64,000 nucleotides of DNA from Calvatia gigantea (Eukaryota; Basidiomycota; Agaricomycetes; Agaricales; Lycoperdaceae). A program made the position numbers and the translations under genes. Below, one piece after another: positions 36,201 to 46,599 of the stretch. Positions within the stretch are counted from its first letter, which is position 1; each line of letters starts with the position of its first letter. A model generated the notes under the pieces. That model saw only the letters and a list, made by a program, of their open reading frames with translations. It was not told where the DNA came from and ran no database searches. The stretch spans positions 2,046,001-2,110,000 of the forward strand of contig JACAAK010000014.1 of the NCBI GenBank assembly GCA_025093985.1, read 5' to 3'.

Positions 36201-37804
36201 GTCAAGGATATTCTTCTCAAGTGAATAGAGCAATATGCTCCCGCTATCATCTTCATATGATCCCATAAGGATTTCTCACTTGTTGCGTAGAAAAGGATTT
36301 ATAGCCAGCGCTTACATCTCACGCGGCACACCGTTATTCGTAGCATTTATCAAGGAGTATGAAGTCGAAAGTACTACCGTATATCCTTCCATTGGTATCA
36401 AGGTCAGCGACATCCGAAGATGGCGACACAAGAACTCCTCCGGCACCAAGCTCCATAAAGAGCAGTCTAAAAGGATTTCTTAAGGAATTCGTCGGCGTGT
36501 TGCATCGTATGGTGCTATACACATCCTCTTTCTCAATTATAGTTGCTAAATGGTGCGCACAAGTCCTAATCGTGGACGGCGACTTCCATGAAGTCAAACT
36601 TCCTTAAAGCAATCATTGTTATTCCTGTAGTTGGCGGACAAAGCATTTTAATGTGCTCGTCCATGCTCTGACTTAAAACAGGTCTTCAAACTTGGGCGCG
36701 TGGACATGCGCTTAACACAAGTGAAGGGACGTTGACGCTAGAAGCAGGGCGCGATATATAGCAACGCGGCTCCTCTATAAGAGAAATAGTATATGGCGGC
36801 AGTCGCTCGAGCCAGCGACATATTTAAACTATATTCTGAAGTATTTCCTGAAACGACATAATGGCGGTATTACCAGCTCATTATCCTTCTCCCCTTATTT
36901 CCCAGCTGCAAGGACGCGATAAGCGTTCTTCTCCTTGCTATCTTCTTTGGATATTTTTGCGAATGCTGCAAGTGCTGCTGCAATTTTAGCACTGCAAATG
37001 CGGCAGCCCACTGCCTTAGCGTGGCATAAAGCGCTTGAAGCGCATGAGCTATCCGTAGAAAGAATAAAGCGGTAGTCAAATAGACGTGGAAGGGGTAAAG
37101 CGTTAAAGCCTGAAGTGAAGGAACGAGCGGCGGACTTCTCAAAGATATTTTCTATATCCCAGCTTTATTTGATTAAGCGGGCCTTAGCGGCTTATAGCTG
37201 CCAGCTTAAGTGGGTCAAATAGCTCAGGTATATGCTCGTGGTGTGTTATTCTACTTAAGGCGGGACTTGCCCAGTCAACTTGAAACACAAGAACACAAGG
37301 CTTATAATTTGCCTGACACTGCGGTATTTATTGTGGTCACTAAGACCAGCTAATTTACCAGCAAAGCGGAGCGTAGTGCTCAGCGTAGATGATACATCAT
37401 ATAGTAAATTACTGAGGCAGATCTGAAGAGAATCCCAGAAAGCCCAAAGCGTCGTCGTCGATCAGAGAGAGAATACCAGAACAGAGGTGGAGCAACCAAA
37501 GTGGAACAGTTCTGCTACAACCCAAAATGGGGAGCGGACCTAAAGTGGTCGAACCAGACCGGAGATGACGGTTTGCCAGATCAAAAACCAAGAACGGGTA
37601 ACAACGTGTCAGCATCATGTAGGACTGCTGTGCGTAGTGCACGCGTTCACAACATGGGTCAGACAGGGTATCAAGTGGACCAAAGGCACCACTGTCTCCC
37701 AGGTTGAAAGCGACTGTAGCCTCCTCAAACTCTGCCAGCGTGCTAACGCGGTCCGAGTGAGCGGCGGTCGGGGCCCATAACCTGTTGAGAGAACGAGTAG
37801 ACAT
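33238..37804 (-). mobile_element. heavily decayed retroelement-like block between the two D copies
   Basis: About 4.6 kb without a long open frame but still rich in CpG, unlike its neighbours. On the - strand, 35436-35370 gives VATDHGGEFVQMRAIANIRG, which resembles the second catalytic Asp region (D-x-G-x-E) of a DDE integrase. Downstream, ERLIRTILESLKALWQRG follows in another frame. A - strand frame of 131 codons (37409-37804, MSTRSLNRLWAPTAAHSDRV) starts at the edge of the inverted LTR-like sequence and is unrecognised. A 26-base motif (ttgcggcagtcactcgagcc...) occurs twice in tandem at 33574-33633 and again, altered, at about 36793. I infer a dead retrotransposon; class and limits are uncertain. 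Confidence 0.4.
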
Positions 37805-38326
37805 CCCAATATAAGTTCACACTACCTAAGCGTGTAAGCGTCAGCGGTGGAGGGTAGTCGTATTCATCTGGGAGACGGTCCAGTAGGAGAGGCGCATGGT
37901 AGCGGACATAGTCCTGCTTATACCATCGTACTCAGAGAGTCTTGAGAAGAAGGGAAGCGATGCTTAGAGAAGCTAGCGTAGAGGTAAGAAGACATAGTGT
38001 CTTACGCCAAAGGGCGTCGCATAGAAGCATACATACTACAATGCTACATAGGGTATATATACTAATATCCCTGGTCTGTGCACTCTAAACCCTTATACGG
38101 GTGAGGTCTAACTACCAGTAGCATAATTGGAGCATACTGTGTACGACGCATGTACTAGAAGGTTCCATGCGGAGGGTATAACCGACTACCAGAAGGGCGG
38201 TACAACTACTGCGTACGTAGTCCGTGATGGTCCGTTATTATCGACCCTCTGAAGGTGAAATACTCGAACCCCATTTCAGCTATAAATAGACTGAACCAAC
38301 GTAGTGGTACGGAGCGAGATTCAACA
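37805..38326 (+). repeat. LTR-like sequence, inverted relative of the start of repeat D
   Basis: Its end ...GAGATTCAACA (38326) and upstream features match, in reverse complement, 31551-31950 and 38507-38900 (TGTTGAATCTCAATCC...). It has a TATA-like CTATAAATAGACTGAACC at about 38279, so if it is an LTR it is on the + strand. The matching D arms differ largely where this copy has CpG (aacgtag/aacatag, tacgg/tatgg). With the 180-base spacer 38327-38506 it forms a large imperfect palindrome. The left limit is approximate. Confidence 0.55.
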
Positions 38327-38949
38327 TAGATAAGTCAGAAGAAAGATAAAGGACAAAGGATATGCATATGTATTGAACATACATCATATAGGGAAAGAAT
38401 TGACCATAAAAGAATGTAACACTATATCCAGCAGGGAGGGAAATGATGGCAAGACTAAAGAGACAAAAGAAGGCAAACAGAGAAGCAGACTAATTGTACA
38501 TATAGATGTTGAATCTCAATCCATACCACTATGTTGGTTCAGTCTATTTATAGCTGAAATGGGTCTTGAGTACTTCACTATTAGAAGTGAGATAACAAGC
38601 TACAGACATAGTACTAGACTGCACTCTAGGTTGCTGGCTACATGGTCTATTAGATACATGTATAGTACACATTATGCTCTGTATATGCTACTGGCAGATA
38701 AGACCTCACCTGAATAGGTAGAATGGCACACAGACCAGAGACATTAGATATATAAGACCTATGTAGTATGTGTAGATTTCTTAAGACAATTAAGTCTTTC
38801 TTTCATCCTGCCTCTTCAATATCTTCTAGCAACTGTCTACAATGCGCATCTCTCAAATCCCAGTGAGTATGACTCCCCTCCACTACTAGTGCAGTGCTAC
38901 TGTAGTGTACTTGTCTCAACAATAGAGACATTAAATAAAGAAGGGACAA
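38327..38949. repeat. repeat D, copy 2, first part
   Basis: Matches 31371-31993 base for base in length. It ends with the 5-bp target sequence gacaa (38945-38949), after which element B begins. Continued at 45340. Confidence 0.85.
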
Positions 38950-39256
38950 TGTTACGACCTTAGTCGGTTTAGACCTCAGGTTGCAGCTCTGGCTAAGTCT
39001 TGAGGACGAGTAAGGGAGAGAGAACAGAAGATGGTTAAGCGTACCGAATACAGCAGGGTGTATGTACACTTAAGTACGTCTAAGGTCATCCGGTTGAACG
39101 GATGGAGTAACTACATGAAACATCTGGTTAAGGCGTAGTAGTTGGTATGAGTCATATCTCGGAGAACGCTGGACTATAATAGCTGAAACAGGTACGTGGG
39201 TAGTTAGGAATGCAGAGCAGCACGGAACTCGTTATGATCGGTGGAAACTCATAACA
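38950..39256 (-). repeat. element B, 3' LTR
   Basis: 307 bases. Differs from 45033-45339 only at ten sites that are all explained as former CpG. Bordered by the polypurine tract complement (ATACCC) on the internal side. Confidence 0.92.
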
Positions 39257-39274
39257 ATACCCTCTGATTAGACT

Positions 39275-40261
39275 TCATGCCTCAGGAAGTTCGTCGAATT
39301 CTCCATTGACTACGGCTGTGGCGAGGGCCTTCTTGGTGGCTCCGATGAGGTACTTCCCTTCGTTGGAGCGTGTGAAGAAGATGGGCAAGTGGCTGCGGCC
39401 ATCTTGACGGATAGGGACTGGGACTCCGTTGAAGGGGAACTCGGTGATGGTTGAGTTGTCCCAGTAGCTCTTGACTATCGCTCTCCAATAGTGTTGGTCC
39501 TTTTCTTGGCCTGGTAATACAGTGCGGAATCTTGCTGGTGGGAGAAAAACCGATACAATCTGTGGTGGGGTGATGGTTTTTATGAATCGTCGGAGTGTGT
39601 TGACTTCCTCCTTCATTGAGATGGTGGTTTCTTCGTCCATGGGCGTGTTGGCTTGTTTAGCTGGTGGGGGGCGGATGGTGGTGTGTAGGTCAGCGAGAGT
39701 GATTCTGATGCGCGTAATGAGTTGATTGATGTCCGGGTCTTCTATGGTTTTGTCACGTCCTAATAAGTTCATGGCGATGTCTGCGAGCTCTAGGAAGATG
39801 TCGGCGATATTGAGGTGTTTGAATACCTCTAGAGCGAGGTCAACATGGCTCTGAAGACTGTGAACCTGGTTTTGTTCACTGGGTGTAAGGGTGGATAATT
39901 CTAATGCGTGGAAGATGGCAGGGATGTGCTGGCTTGTGGAGGATGATGCGTTGGCGAATCCAGCGTACATGTCTGCGAAGGTGATACAAGCGGTGGCAAG
40001 GGTGATGTGACGGTTTACTGCAAGTCGTTTGTTTTGGGCTGTGATTGTTTCTACTTTGTCGTTTGTGGCCTTGTTGATGTCTTTGAGGAGGGCTTCGAGG
40101 AGTCCTTGTGCAGGGGACGGAGTGGTTGCGAGGTTGTAGCAGGTACCTTGGGGTGCGGGCGCTTGGCCGTTGCCTGGTTTTGGGAGGGGGATTGAGGAGA
40201 TTGTGGTCAGGTTGGGGTGGACAAGGGAGTTGATAGAGATATGGTTGGCTTGGGAGGACAT
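39275..40261 (-). CDS. third ORF of element B, 328 codons, intact
   Basis: Starts MSSQANHISINSLVHPN a few bases after the end of pol (stop at 40264) and ends GEFDELPEA just before the polypurine tract. Composition: a proline/serine/threonine-rich N-terminus, a helical middle (ITLATACITFADMYAGF, SLQSHVDLALEVFKHL, DIFLELADIAMNLLGRD), a charged MDEETTISMKEEVNTLRRFI and a compact end (EFPFNGVPVPIRQDGRSHLP, KYLIGATKKAL). No signal peptide, membrane helix, nuclease or protease motif seen, so it is not an envelope gene. The same ORF, same length, is in element A; a broken one is in F. Function unknown. It stays open although gag and pol of this copy carry many stops. Confidence 0.8.
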   Translation of the reverse strand: MSSQANHISINSLVHPNLTTISSIPLPKPGNGQAPAPQGTCYNLATTPSPAQGLLEALLKDINKATNDKVETITAQNKRLAVNRHITLATACITFADMYAGFANASSSTSQHIPAIFHALELSTLTPSEQNQVHSLQSHVDLALEVFKHLNIADIFLELADIAMNLLGRDKTIEDPDINQLITRIRITLADLHTTIRPPPAKQANTPMDEETTISMKEEVNTLRRFIKTITPPQIVSVFLPPARFRTVLPGQEKDQHYWRAIVKSYWDNSTITEFPFNGVPVPIRQDGRSHLPIFFTRSNEGKYLIGATKKALATAVVNGEFDELPEA

Positions 40262-40263
40262 GT

Positions 40264-43200
40264 TTAGCTAGTGTTTCTGTCTGGGGGTTGACTTGGCTGG
40301 TGATTTTTTGGATTTCTTGCCCTTCTTTTATAGGTATCCTCTGGATGCCTTTTGTGGTATTCCGCTATTGCATCTTGGGCGTTTTGCAAATTTGACTCCG
40401 CTATCCACGTATCTTCCTCGTTGCTATATCCCTTCCAGTGTATGAGGAATTGATATCCCCTTCCTTTTCGTCGCTTTCCTCGGACTTCTTCCACTTCGTA
40501 TTCTTCTTCATTGTTGATGATCATTGGTTCGGGCGTAGGTGCTTCTTTCTGGATGTGGAATAATGCTTTCTGTGTCAGGGTTAACAGTTGTTCATTGAAT
40601 ACGTCGTGGATGGCCCATCCTTCCAGTATTGCTAGCCGATATGCCACGTCTCCTATTTTTTCCTTAATTCGGAAAGGTCCATACCTTTTCTGGCCTAGCT
40701 TCTTTGATGGCTGATTGGTATGGATGTTGGTATTTTCTAACCATACTTCATCATTGATTTGGTATGTCCTTGTGTTCATTTTGCTGTTATCGTGTGCCTG
40801 TTTCATCTTTTCTTGATATGATTGTAGTGCGGCTGCAGCATTGTTTCTTGCGTTTTGAAGTTGTTTTAGGAACTCCGCACTACTAGGGTTGTTCGTTCTC
40901 CCGTTTTCCTTTCCTTTCCAGGGGTGTCTGCCGTAGTTTAGGTAGAATGGTGTCGTTTGTGTACCGCTGTGTTTTTTGTCATTGTATTGGAATTTGGCCA
41001 TAGGTAGCCATTTCGTCCAGTCGTTTTGGTTGTAGTTGCAGTATATCCTTAAGTATGTTTCGACCTCCCTGTTGATCCTTTCCGTTTGTCCATCGGTCTG
41101 TGGGTGGTAGGCTATTGACAGGTTTCGTTCTATTCCTAGTCCTTTGAATAGTTTGCCGGTGAACTCGGATGTGAACTGTGGTCCTTGGTCGCTAAGGACT
41201 TTCCTCGGTACTCTGTGTAGCTTCCATATTTCGTCCTGGTAGTGCTGCGCTATTTCTTTTGAGGAAACATCCGTCCTTGTCGCTATGAATCGTATTATTT
41301 TTGAGAATCGATCAACAATGACTAAGATGGCGTCTTTCCCTTCTGATTCGGGCAGTGGTCCAATGAGGTCGACGCTCACTTCTTCCCATGGACCGTTGGG
41401 GATGGGAAGTGGGTGTAGAGGCATCTTCAGGGGGGTCCTGCATGGCTTATTTCATTGGCAACTTTGGCAACCTTTGATGTACTTTTGAACATCCGTTCGG
41501 ATTGCCGGCCACCAATAATCTCTAGTCACCAACTTGATCATTCGGTGTTGTCCCAGGTGTCCTGCATCGGGAACATCGTGGTATTGGTGTAGTATTTCCT
41601 CTCTGAGTGCCGGTTCGGGTGGTACATACATGCTGGTGTTCCTGTAGATTATTCCTTCATGTTCGGTGATGTCAGGATCTTGGTCATGTATTTTTTTGGT
41701 GATGGCCATTTCTCTTCTTTTGTTCGCCTTGATTCGTTCTTTGAAGGTGGGTTCTACAAATAGTTCGGCACGGAGTAGGATGGTTTCTTCTAGTGGTTCA
41801 TCGTCTTTTTTGTCCGTCAACCAAGCATCTCGGATCATGGTGACTAGCTTTCCTTCTTCTTGATCTGGTTCTTGGTAGATTCTGGAAAGGAGGTCCGCCT
41901 TTGTATTCGTTTTTCCTGGTATGTGATGTAGTGTGAAATTGTAGTCTTGTAGCCGTAGGTACCATCTTGCTTGTCGGCCGTTTAGTTTTTGAGGTTCCCT
42001 GTAGTATTTTAGGTTCTCGTGGTCGGTCCAGATTTCGAATTTCTCTTCTGCGTCTAGTAGGTAGTGTCACCATTCTTTTAGTGTGTGCATGATGGCCAGT
42101 AGCTCTTTGTCGTAGATTTCGTAATTTCGTTCCGCCGGTGATAGTGTATGGGACATGAATGCGATTGGGTGCCATTTCGAGTTTTGTTCTTGTGAGAGTA
42201 CTCCTCCTAATGCGTAGTTTGATGCGTCGACTTCTACCCGGAATTGACCTTCTCTTTGGGGCAGTGTCAGGGTGGGTTCTTCTGTGATTCGTTGTTTTAG
42301 TTCGTCAAATGCAGATTGTTGTTCTTCTCTCCATTCCCACTCTTCTGACCCTTTCAGTTTGTTCAATGGGGCTGCTATCTTGCTGAAGTTTTTTATAAAT
42401 CAGCAGTAGTAGTTGGCGAAACCGAGGAATCTTTCTATTCCTTTCTTGTTGTGCGGTTGGGGCAATTCTCGTACTGATTTTACCTTTTCGGCCTCCATTT
42501 CAATGCGTCCGTGTCCTACCGTTACTCCTAGCATTGGGATTTCTTCGGCGTTGAAGATGCATTTGGATCGTTTGAAACATAGGTTGTGTTCGGCTGCTCT
42601 TTCTAGAAATCGGATTGTTCATTCTTGCAGTTGTTCTTTGGTGTCACCTGGGATCACAAAGTCGTCCATGTAGTTTACTATATCTCCGTTGTGTAACAGG
42701 TCTCGGAAGATGCTTGCCATCATTCTTGAGAATGTTCCTGGCGAATTGCTGAGACCGAAGAACATTACTGTGGGTTCGAACAGTCCTTCGTTGGTTAGGA
42801 AGGCTGCTTTCCACTCATCTCCTTCCTTGATGCGGACGTTGTTGTAGCCCCAAATGATATCTAGTTTGTTGAAGTATTTGGCTTTCCCTAATTTGTCAAT
42901 GACTTCTCCGATTCGAGGTAGCGGTGTTTTGTCCTTAACGACTACGTTATTCAACCATCAGTAGTCTTGAATGAGTTGTTTTGAGCCATCCTTTTTTGGG
43001 ATGAAAAAGGTGGGCGCAGCGTATGGTGACTTCAACGGTCGTATTCGTCCTGACTCGAGGTTTTCTTTAACAAATGCTTTGAGTTCGTCCTGCTCCTTGA
43101 TCATCATGTTGTAAGTTCCTGTGTTGATTTCTTTGGGTGTGTCTTCTGTTAGGATTATCTCGTGGTCCCATTCCGTTCGTTTGGGTAGTTTGTCGAATGT

Positions 43201-43750
43201 AGTTTTGTTGAATAGATGTGTGAATGGTTGGACGTAGTCCGGTAGGTCTGATGGTTCGGTGGGATCGGGTTCTTCTTCTTCTTCCCATATGTCCTCGGTG
43301 GTGGCCATGCTCCAGATTTTGTCTGTTACCTGGATGTTTTGGTGTAGGAATTTGCAGTCCTTTGGGCATTGATTGAACTTTATTTCTCCCATTCGCCAGT
43401 TTACTTCTGGATTGTGTTTGACAAGCCAGTCATGTCCCAGAAATATCTCTGCTCTGTCTTGGAGCTGTACGACTGATGCTTCGATTGTTTCTTTGTGTCC
43501 TTCGATTTCTACCTGTATAGTTGCCGTTTCTGTGACTTTTCCTCCTTGGTTTGTTGTGCCATCCACATTGAGTACCGTGATTTTTTGTTCCAATTTCTCT
43601 GTGGGGATTTTTTCTTCGTCTACCAATCTTTTGCTGATGCTGCTGGTGGTGCATCCCGAGTCGACTATAGTGTTTACTGTTATCCTTTTTGTCGGGGTCT
43701 GGATTTTCCCTTTTAGGTTTAGTTCATGCTTTCATTTCTGAGGAATCGTG
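40264..43750 (-). pseudogene. element B pol (protease, RT, RNase H, integrase, chromodomain), broken by stops
   Basis: Open segments at 43626-42958 (protease: TIVDSGCTTSSISKRL region; FLGHDWLVKHNPEVNW), 42954-42619 (RT with DIVNYMDDFVIPGD), 42366-42067 (RNase H: VEVDASNYALGG), 41838-41452 (integrase zinc finger, GCQSCQ) and 41424-40264 (integrase core VSVDLIGPLPESEG, HPQTDGQTERINREVE; chromodomain YQFLIHWKGYSNEEDTW). The segments are separated by single stops in one continuous frame. Compared with element A, stops near 43738, 42957, 42618, 42400, 42066 and 41450 stand where A has CGA or CGG. Chromodomains of this group are known to bind methylated-histone chromatin; that role is assumed here by homology. 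Confidence 0.88.
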
Positions 43751-43802
43751 TAATATTCTTCTGATATCCTAGATACAAGTTTCTTGACTCTTGAGGTAGT
43801 GC

Positions 43803-44951
43803 CTACTCGGAGTCTCTGGAAAAATCCTGGTGTTCTTCTGGCTTGGCTTCATCTATTGCTCGGATTTGTACCTTCTTTGGCGCGGTACATGCTTTGGCTA
43901 TGTGTCTGGTTTTGCCACAGTTGTAGCATGTTAATCCTTTGGGCTTCTTGCAGTCTTTGGACATGTGTCCGAATATTCCGCAGTTATAGCACTTGGGTTC
44001 CCCTTTTGCATTGAACACGTGTCGTCTGCTTCCTATTTCCATGGGTTCTCCTATTCCTCCATAAGTGGTTCCCAAGTTGGTCTTCTTATCTCCTCAGTAT
44101 TCAGATGCCTCATATTCCTGTCTGACTGCTAATATGGCTTCCTTCCATTCTGGGTACGTGTCAGGTCAAGCGGCTGGAGGGTAGCCTGTGATGGTGTGGA
44201 TAATATCTTGTCAGGCATTTTTTCGCAGCAAGAACATGGCATGTCGGTTGTCGGTTTTTGCCTTGTTTTTAAGTACTTCGAATTCAATGAGGTAGTTGGC
44301 CATGTTTCTATTTCCCTGTTTGAATTTTTCAATCTGCCATTCTGCTTTTGCATTTATGGCATCGTCCAAAAAGGTTCGTTTGAATTCTTCGGCAAAGATT
44401 TTCCAGTCCACGGAGTCTTCTCCTTCCAGAATTTGTGGTGCTTTCATCACTGCATATGCTCCTGCTGTTCCTCCCCTCAGTCTGGCTAAGACTGCTATAG
44501 CCTTGTCATCTGCCATGGTGACTTTGTTGAATTTCATGAAGAGTGTCATGGCTCTCCACCAGTCGTTGAATTTGGTTCGGGTTCCATCGAAGAACCCTGG
44601 GTCGGGTACGAGTCCCTTTGTGCTGGGTGTTGTGGTGGGTGTGGTACTGTCTGTCATTTCTGAATCTCCTGATTCTGACTCTGTTTCAGTATCTTGGTTC
44701 TCCGGTTGTTCTAGCTGTTCTTCTGCTATGTCGAGTTCGTTGAAGAGTTCTGATATAACTGCTTCTACTCCTGTTGGGTTTACTCCTTGTGTGGTGTCTC
44801 CGGGTTCGTTGTTTGTTACAACCGTTTCTGGTGCAGGTACTTTGGGGTTCTTTGCTTCCTCGTCTGATGAATCGGTTTCGCTGTCTGTTTCAAGCTCATT
44901 GTCTGTAACTTCGAGCTGGGGTTCTCTGTATTTGTCGGGGTTCGAGCTCAT
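43803..44951 (-). pseudogene. element B gag (capsid plus two zinc knuckles), interrupted
   Basis: Start MSSNPDKYREPQLEVTDN at 44951, acidic N-terminus, then the retrotransposon gag core (FFDGTRTKFNDWWRAMTLFM, WQIEKFKQGNRNMANY). Stops near 44210, 44166 and 44100 split it from the nucleocapsid part 44075-43803. That part has two CCHC knuckles (CYNCGIFGHMSKDC and CYNCGKTRHIAKAC) and ends DFSRDSE. The first two stops are CGA to TGA relative to A. The third TGA, just before GDKKTN, is also present in A and F. Confidence 0.85.
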
Positions 44952-45032
44952 ATAATGGCTCCTAGGTTCATCGTGATTCGAGTCTTTTCCAACTCTATCT
45001 TCTGCAAGGTGAGGTGGTGATGCTTAACCAAA

Positions 45033-45339
45033 TGTTACGACCTTAGTCGGTTTAGACCTCAGGTTGCAGCTCTGGCTAAGTCTTGAGGACGAGTAAGGGA
45101 GAGAGAACAGAAGATGGTTAAGCGTACCGAATACAGCAGGGTGTATGTATGCTTAAGTACGTCTAAGGTCATCCGGTTGAATGGATGGAGTAACTACATG
45201 AAATGTCCGGTTAAGGCATAGTAGTTGGTATGAGTCATATCTCGGAGAATGCTGGACTATAATAGCTGAAACAGGTATGCAGGTAGTTAGGAATGCAGAG
45301 CAGCACGGAACTCATTATGATCAGTGGAAACTCATAACA
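45033..45339 (-). repeat. element B, 5' LTR and adjacent primer-binding site
   Basis: 307 bases. Just outside it on the internal side, 45020-45030 (atgcttaacca) is the decayed counterpart of the 11-base site seen in element A. It pairs, apart from one CpG-derived change, with tggttaagcgt inside the LTR. Confidence 0.85.
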
Positions 45340-46266
45340 GACAAGAATGGAAACAAGTCTGTAAAAGGATAATGCTAGAATAGGAAGTCATAACATTATC
45401 TCCTACTAGGTGGAAAGTCTCTTTCTACTTAGCCGAAGTTGCAGACATATTGTCAGGATAGCCGTCTTTGTCCATGTCTCTGTCCATCATAAAGTTTGGT
45501 TTGATGGAGGCATTTCTCACATTTCTCCTCCTCAATGCAAGCTCATTCTTGTTTTTGCTCCTGGTAGTTGCAGCAGTCAGTGGGTCGATGTTGGGGGTTA
45601 AGTTTTCTACAGTGTTTGCAGATGTACTTCAAACACATATAAGTGTAGTGTCCAGCAGCAGACTGCTTACAACCTTTGCATTTTTGGTAAATGCAATCCA
45701 ATGTGTAATATCCAATGTAAGACCTCTTCAGGATCTTGCATTGTCTGCAAATTTGTTTCCCAGAGGAGTTATCATCATAGGGAGCAGGCTGCTGGGCTGC
45801 TGGGAAAGTGTTTGGAGTATTTGGGTAAGGTAAGTGTTTGGTGTTAGCCACTGCTGAAGTGAAGGATACTGGAGGAGTAGATCAAGTTGGTGAAGAATTC
45901 GCTAGTGATTTTCATCCAGGAGATGCAACTGGTCAATTGGGCGAGAAACTGAAAGGGGGGGTGTTGATCCTGGCATGGGAGAGTGGGACCAAAGGAATTG
46001 TGGATGATAGGATTTGGGTAGATCCTTGGGTAGCCACTCTGCTAGATCAGCCAGCTTGGTTGTTGAAATTGAAGAGAGCCTGTGGGAGTCCACTAGAGGC
46101 TGCTGAGTTGATAAATAATTGGGTGAGAGTGGTTGTGTTGGTATAACTCCAATGAAGATTGTTGAGCCTAATAAAAGCATTCCTGATAGTATGCCAGTGT
46201 GCTTGCTCAGTGTTGTTAAGTAAATACTCTCATCTGATCTGATTGAAATCAGAGAGTGAGCTTGCC
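45340..46266. repeat. repeat D, copy 2, second part
   Basis: Begins with the second gacaa and matches 31989-32915 without indels. Carries the cysteine-rich ORF (- strand, 45543-45851) and the proline/serine/leucine-rich frame 45902-46180. Ends with ttgcc (46262-46266), the target duplicated by element F. Confidence 0.85.
45543..45851 (-). CDS. cysteine-rich ORF of repeat D (copy 2)
   Basis: 102 codons, same protein as 32192-32500 except Y to C in YYTLDCIYQKCKGC, which adds one more cysteine through a base change. Four C-x-x-C-type pairs suggest zinc ligands. Unknown family. It may be one exon or fragment of a larger - strand gene of repeat D that continues across the F insertion to 52743-53400. 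Confidence 0.4.
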   Translation of the reverse strand: MANTKHLPYPNTPNTFPAAQQPAPYDDNSSGKQICRQCKILKRSYIGYYTLDCIYQKCKGCKQSAAGHYTYMCLKYICKHCRKLNPQHRPTDCCNYQEQKQE

Positions 46267-46572
46267 TGTTATGACCTTAGTCTGAGTAAACCTCAGGTTG
46301 CAACTTAGGCTAAGACTTGAGGGTGAGTAAGGGAAAGGAGAACTAGGTGGTTAAGTATACCAAATACAGGAGTATGTATGTACACTTAAATATGATAGGC
46401 ATCCAGTTGAACAGATGGAGGTAACTACCTGAAATGTCCAATGATAATGGCATAGTAGTCTTATGAGTCAATACTTGGAGATCACTGGTACTGGAATAGG
46501 TGAAATGGATATCAGGCATATCAGAATGAAGATGAACATGGGGTGGACATGAATAGGTGAAAGTTCACAACA
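46267..46572 (-). repeat. element F, 3' LTR
   Basis: 306 bases, followed inside by ATACCCCCC (polypurine tract complement). Nearly identical to 32916-33221. Confidence 0.9.
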
Positions 46573-46599
46573 ATACCCCCCGATTAGGCTTCATGCCTC

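Larger units (their letters stand above)
38950..45339 (-). mobile_element. element B: Ty3/Gypsy chromovirus, full length, broken coding
   Basis: 6,390 bases in - orientation, flanked by the 5-bp duplication gacaa (38945-38949 and 45340-45344). LTRs of 307 bases lie at 38950-39256 and 45033-45339 (TGTTACGACC...ACTCATAACA on +). Order in the sense of transcription: 5' LTR, gag (44951 down), zinc knuckles, protease, RT/RNase H, integrase, chromodomain, third ORF (40261-39275), polypurine tract, 3' LTR. It is a close relative of element A. The gag and pol reading frames contain many in-frame stops, nearly all TGA where A has CGA, so this copy cannot make its enzymes. Confidence 0.92.

Noticed and set aside
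31551..38326. One transposon with inverted termini spanning both LTR-like arms
   Set aside because: The arms abut TAGA on both sides, but the D direct duplication explains the layout better and a second arm also sits in D2.
38950..39256. Solo LTR
   Set aside because: It has a partner at 45033-45339, matching target duplications and internal genes.
44296..44955. Long + strand frames antisense to gag (also 61428-62081)
   Set aside because: They mirror the gag reading frame, arise from its acidic codon usage, and have no motif or support as genes.
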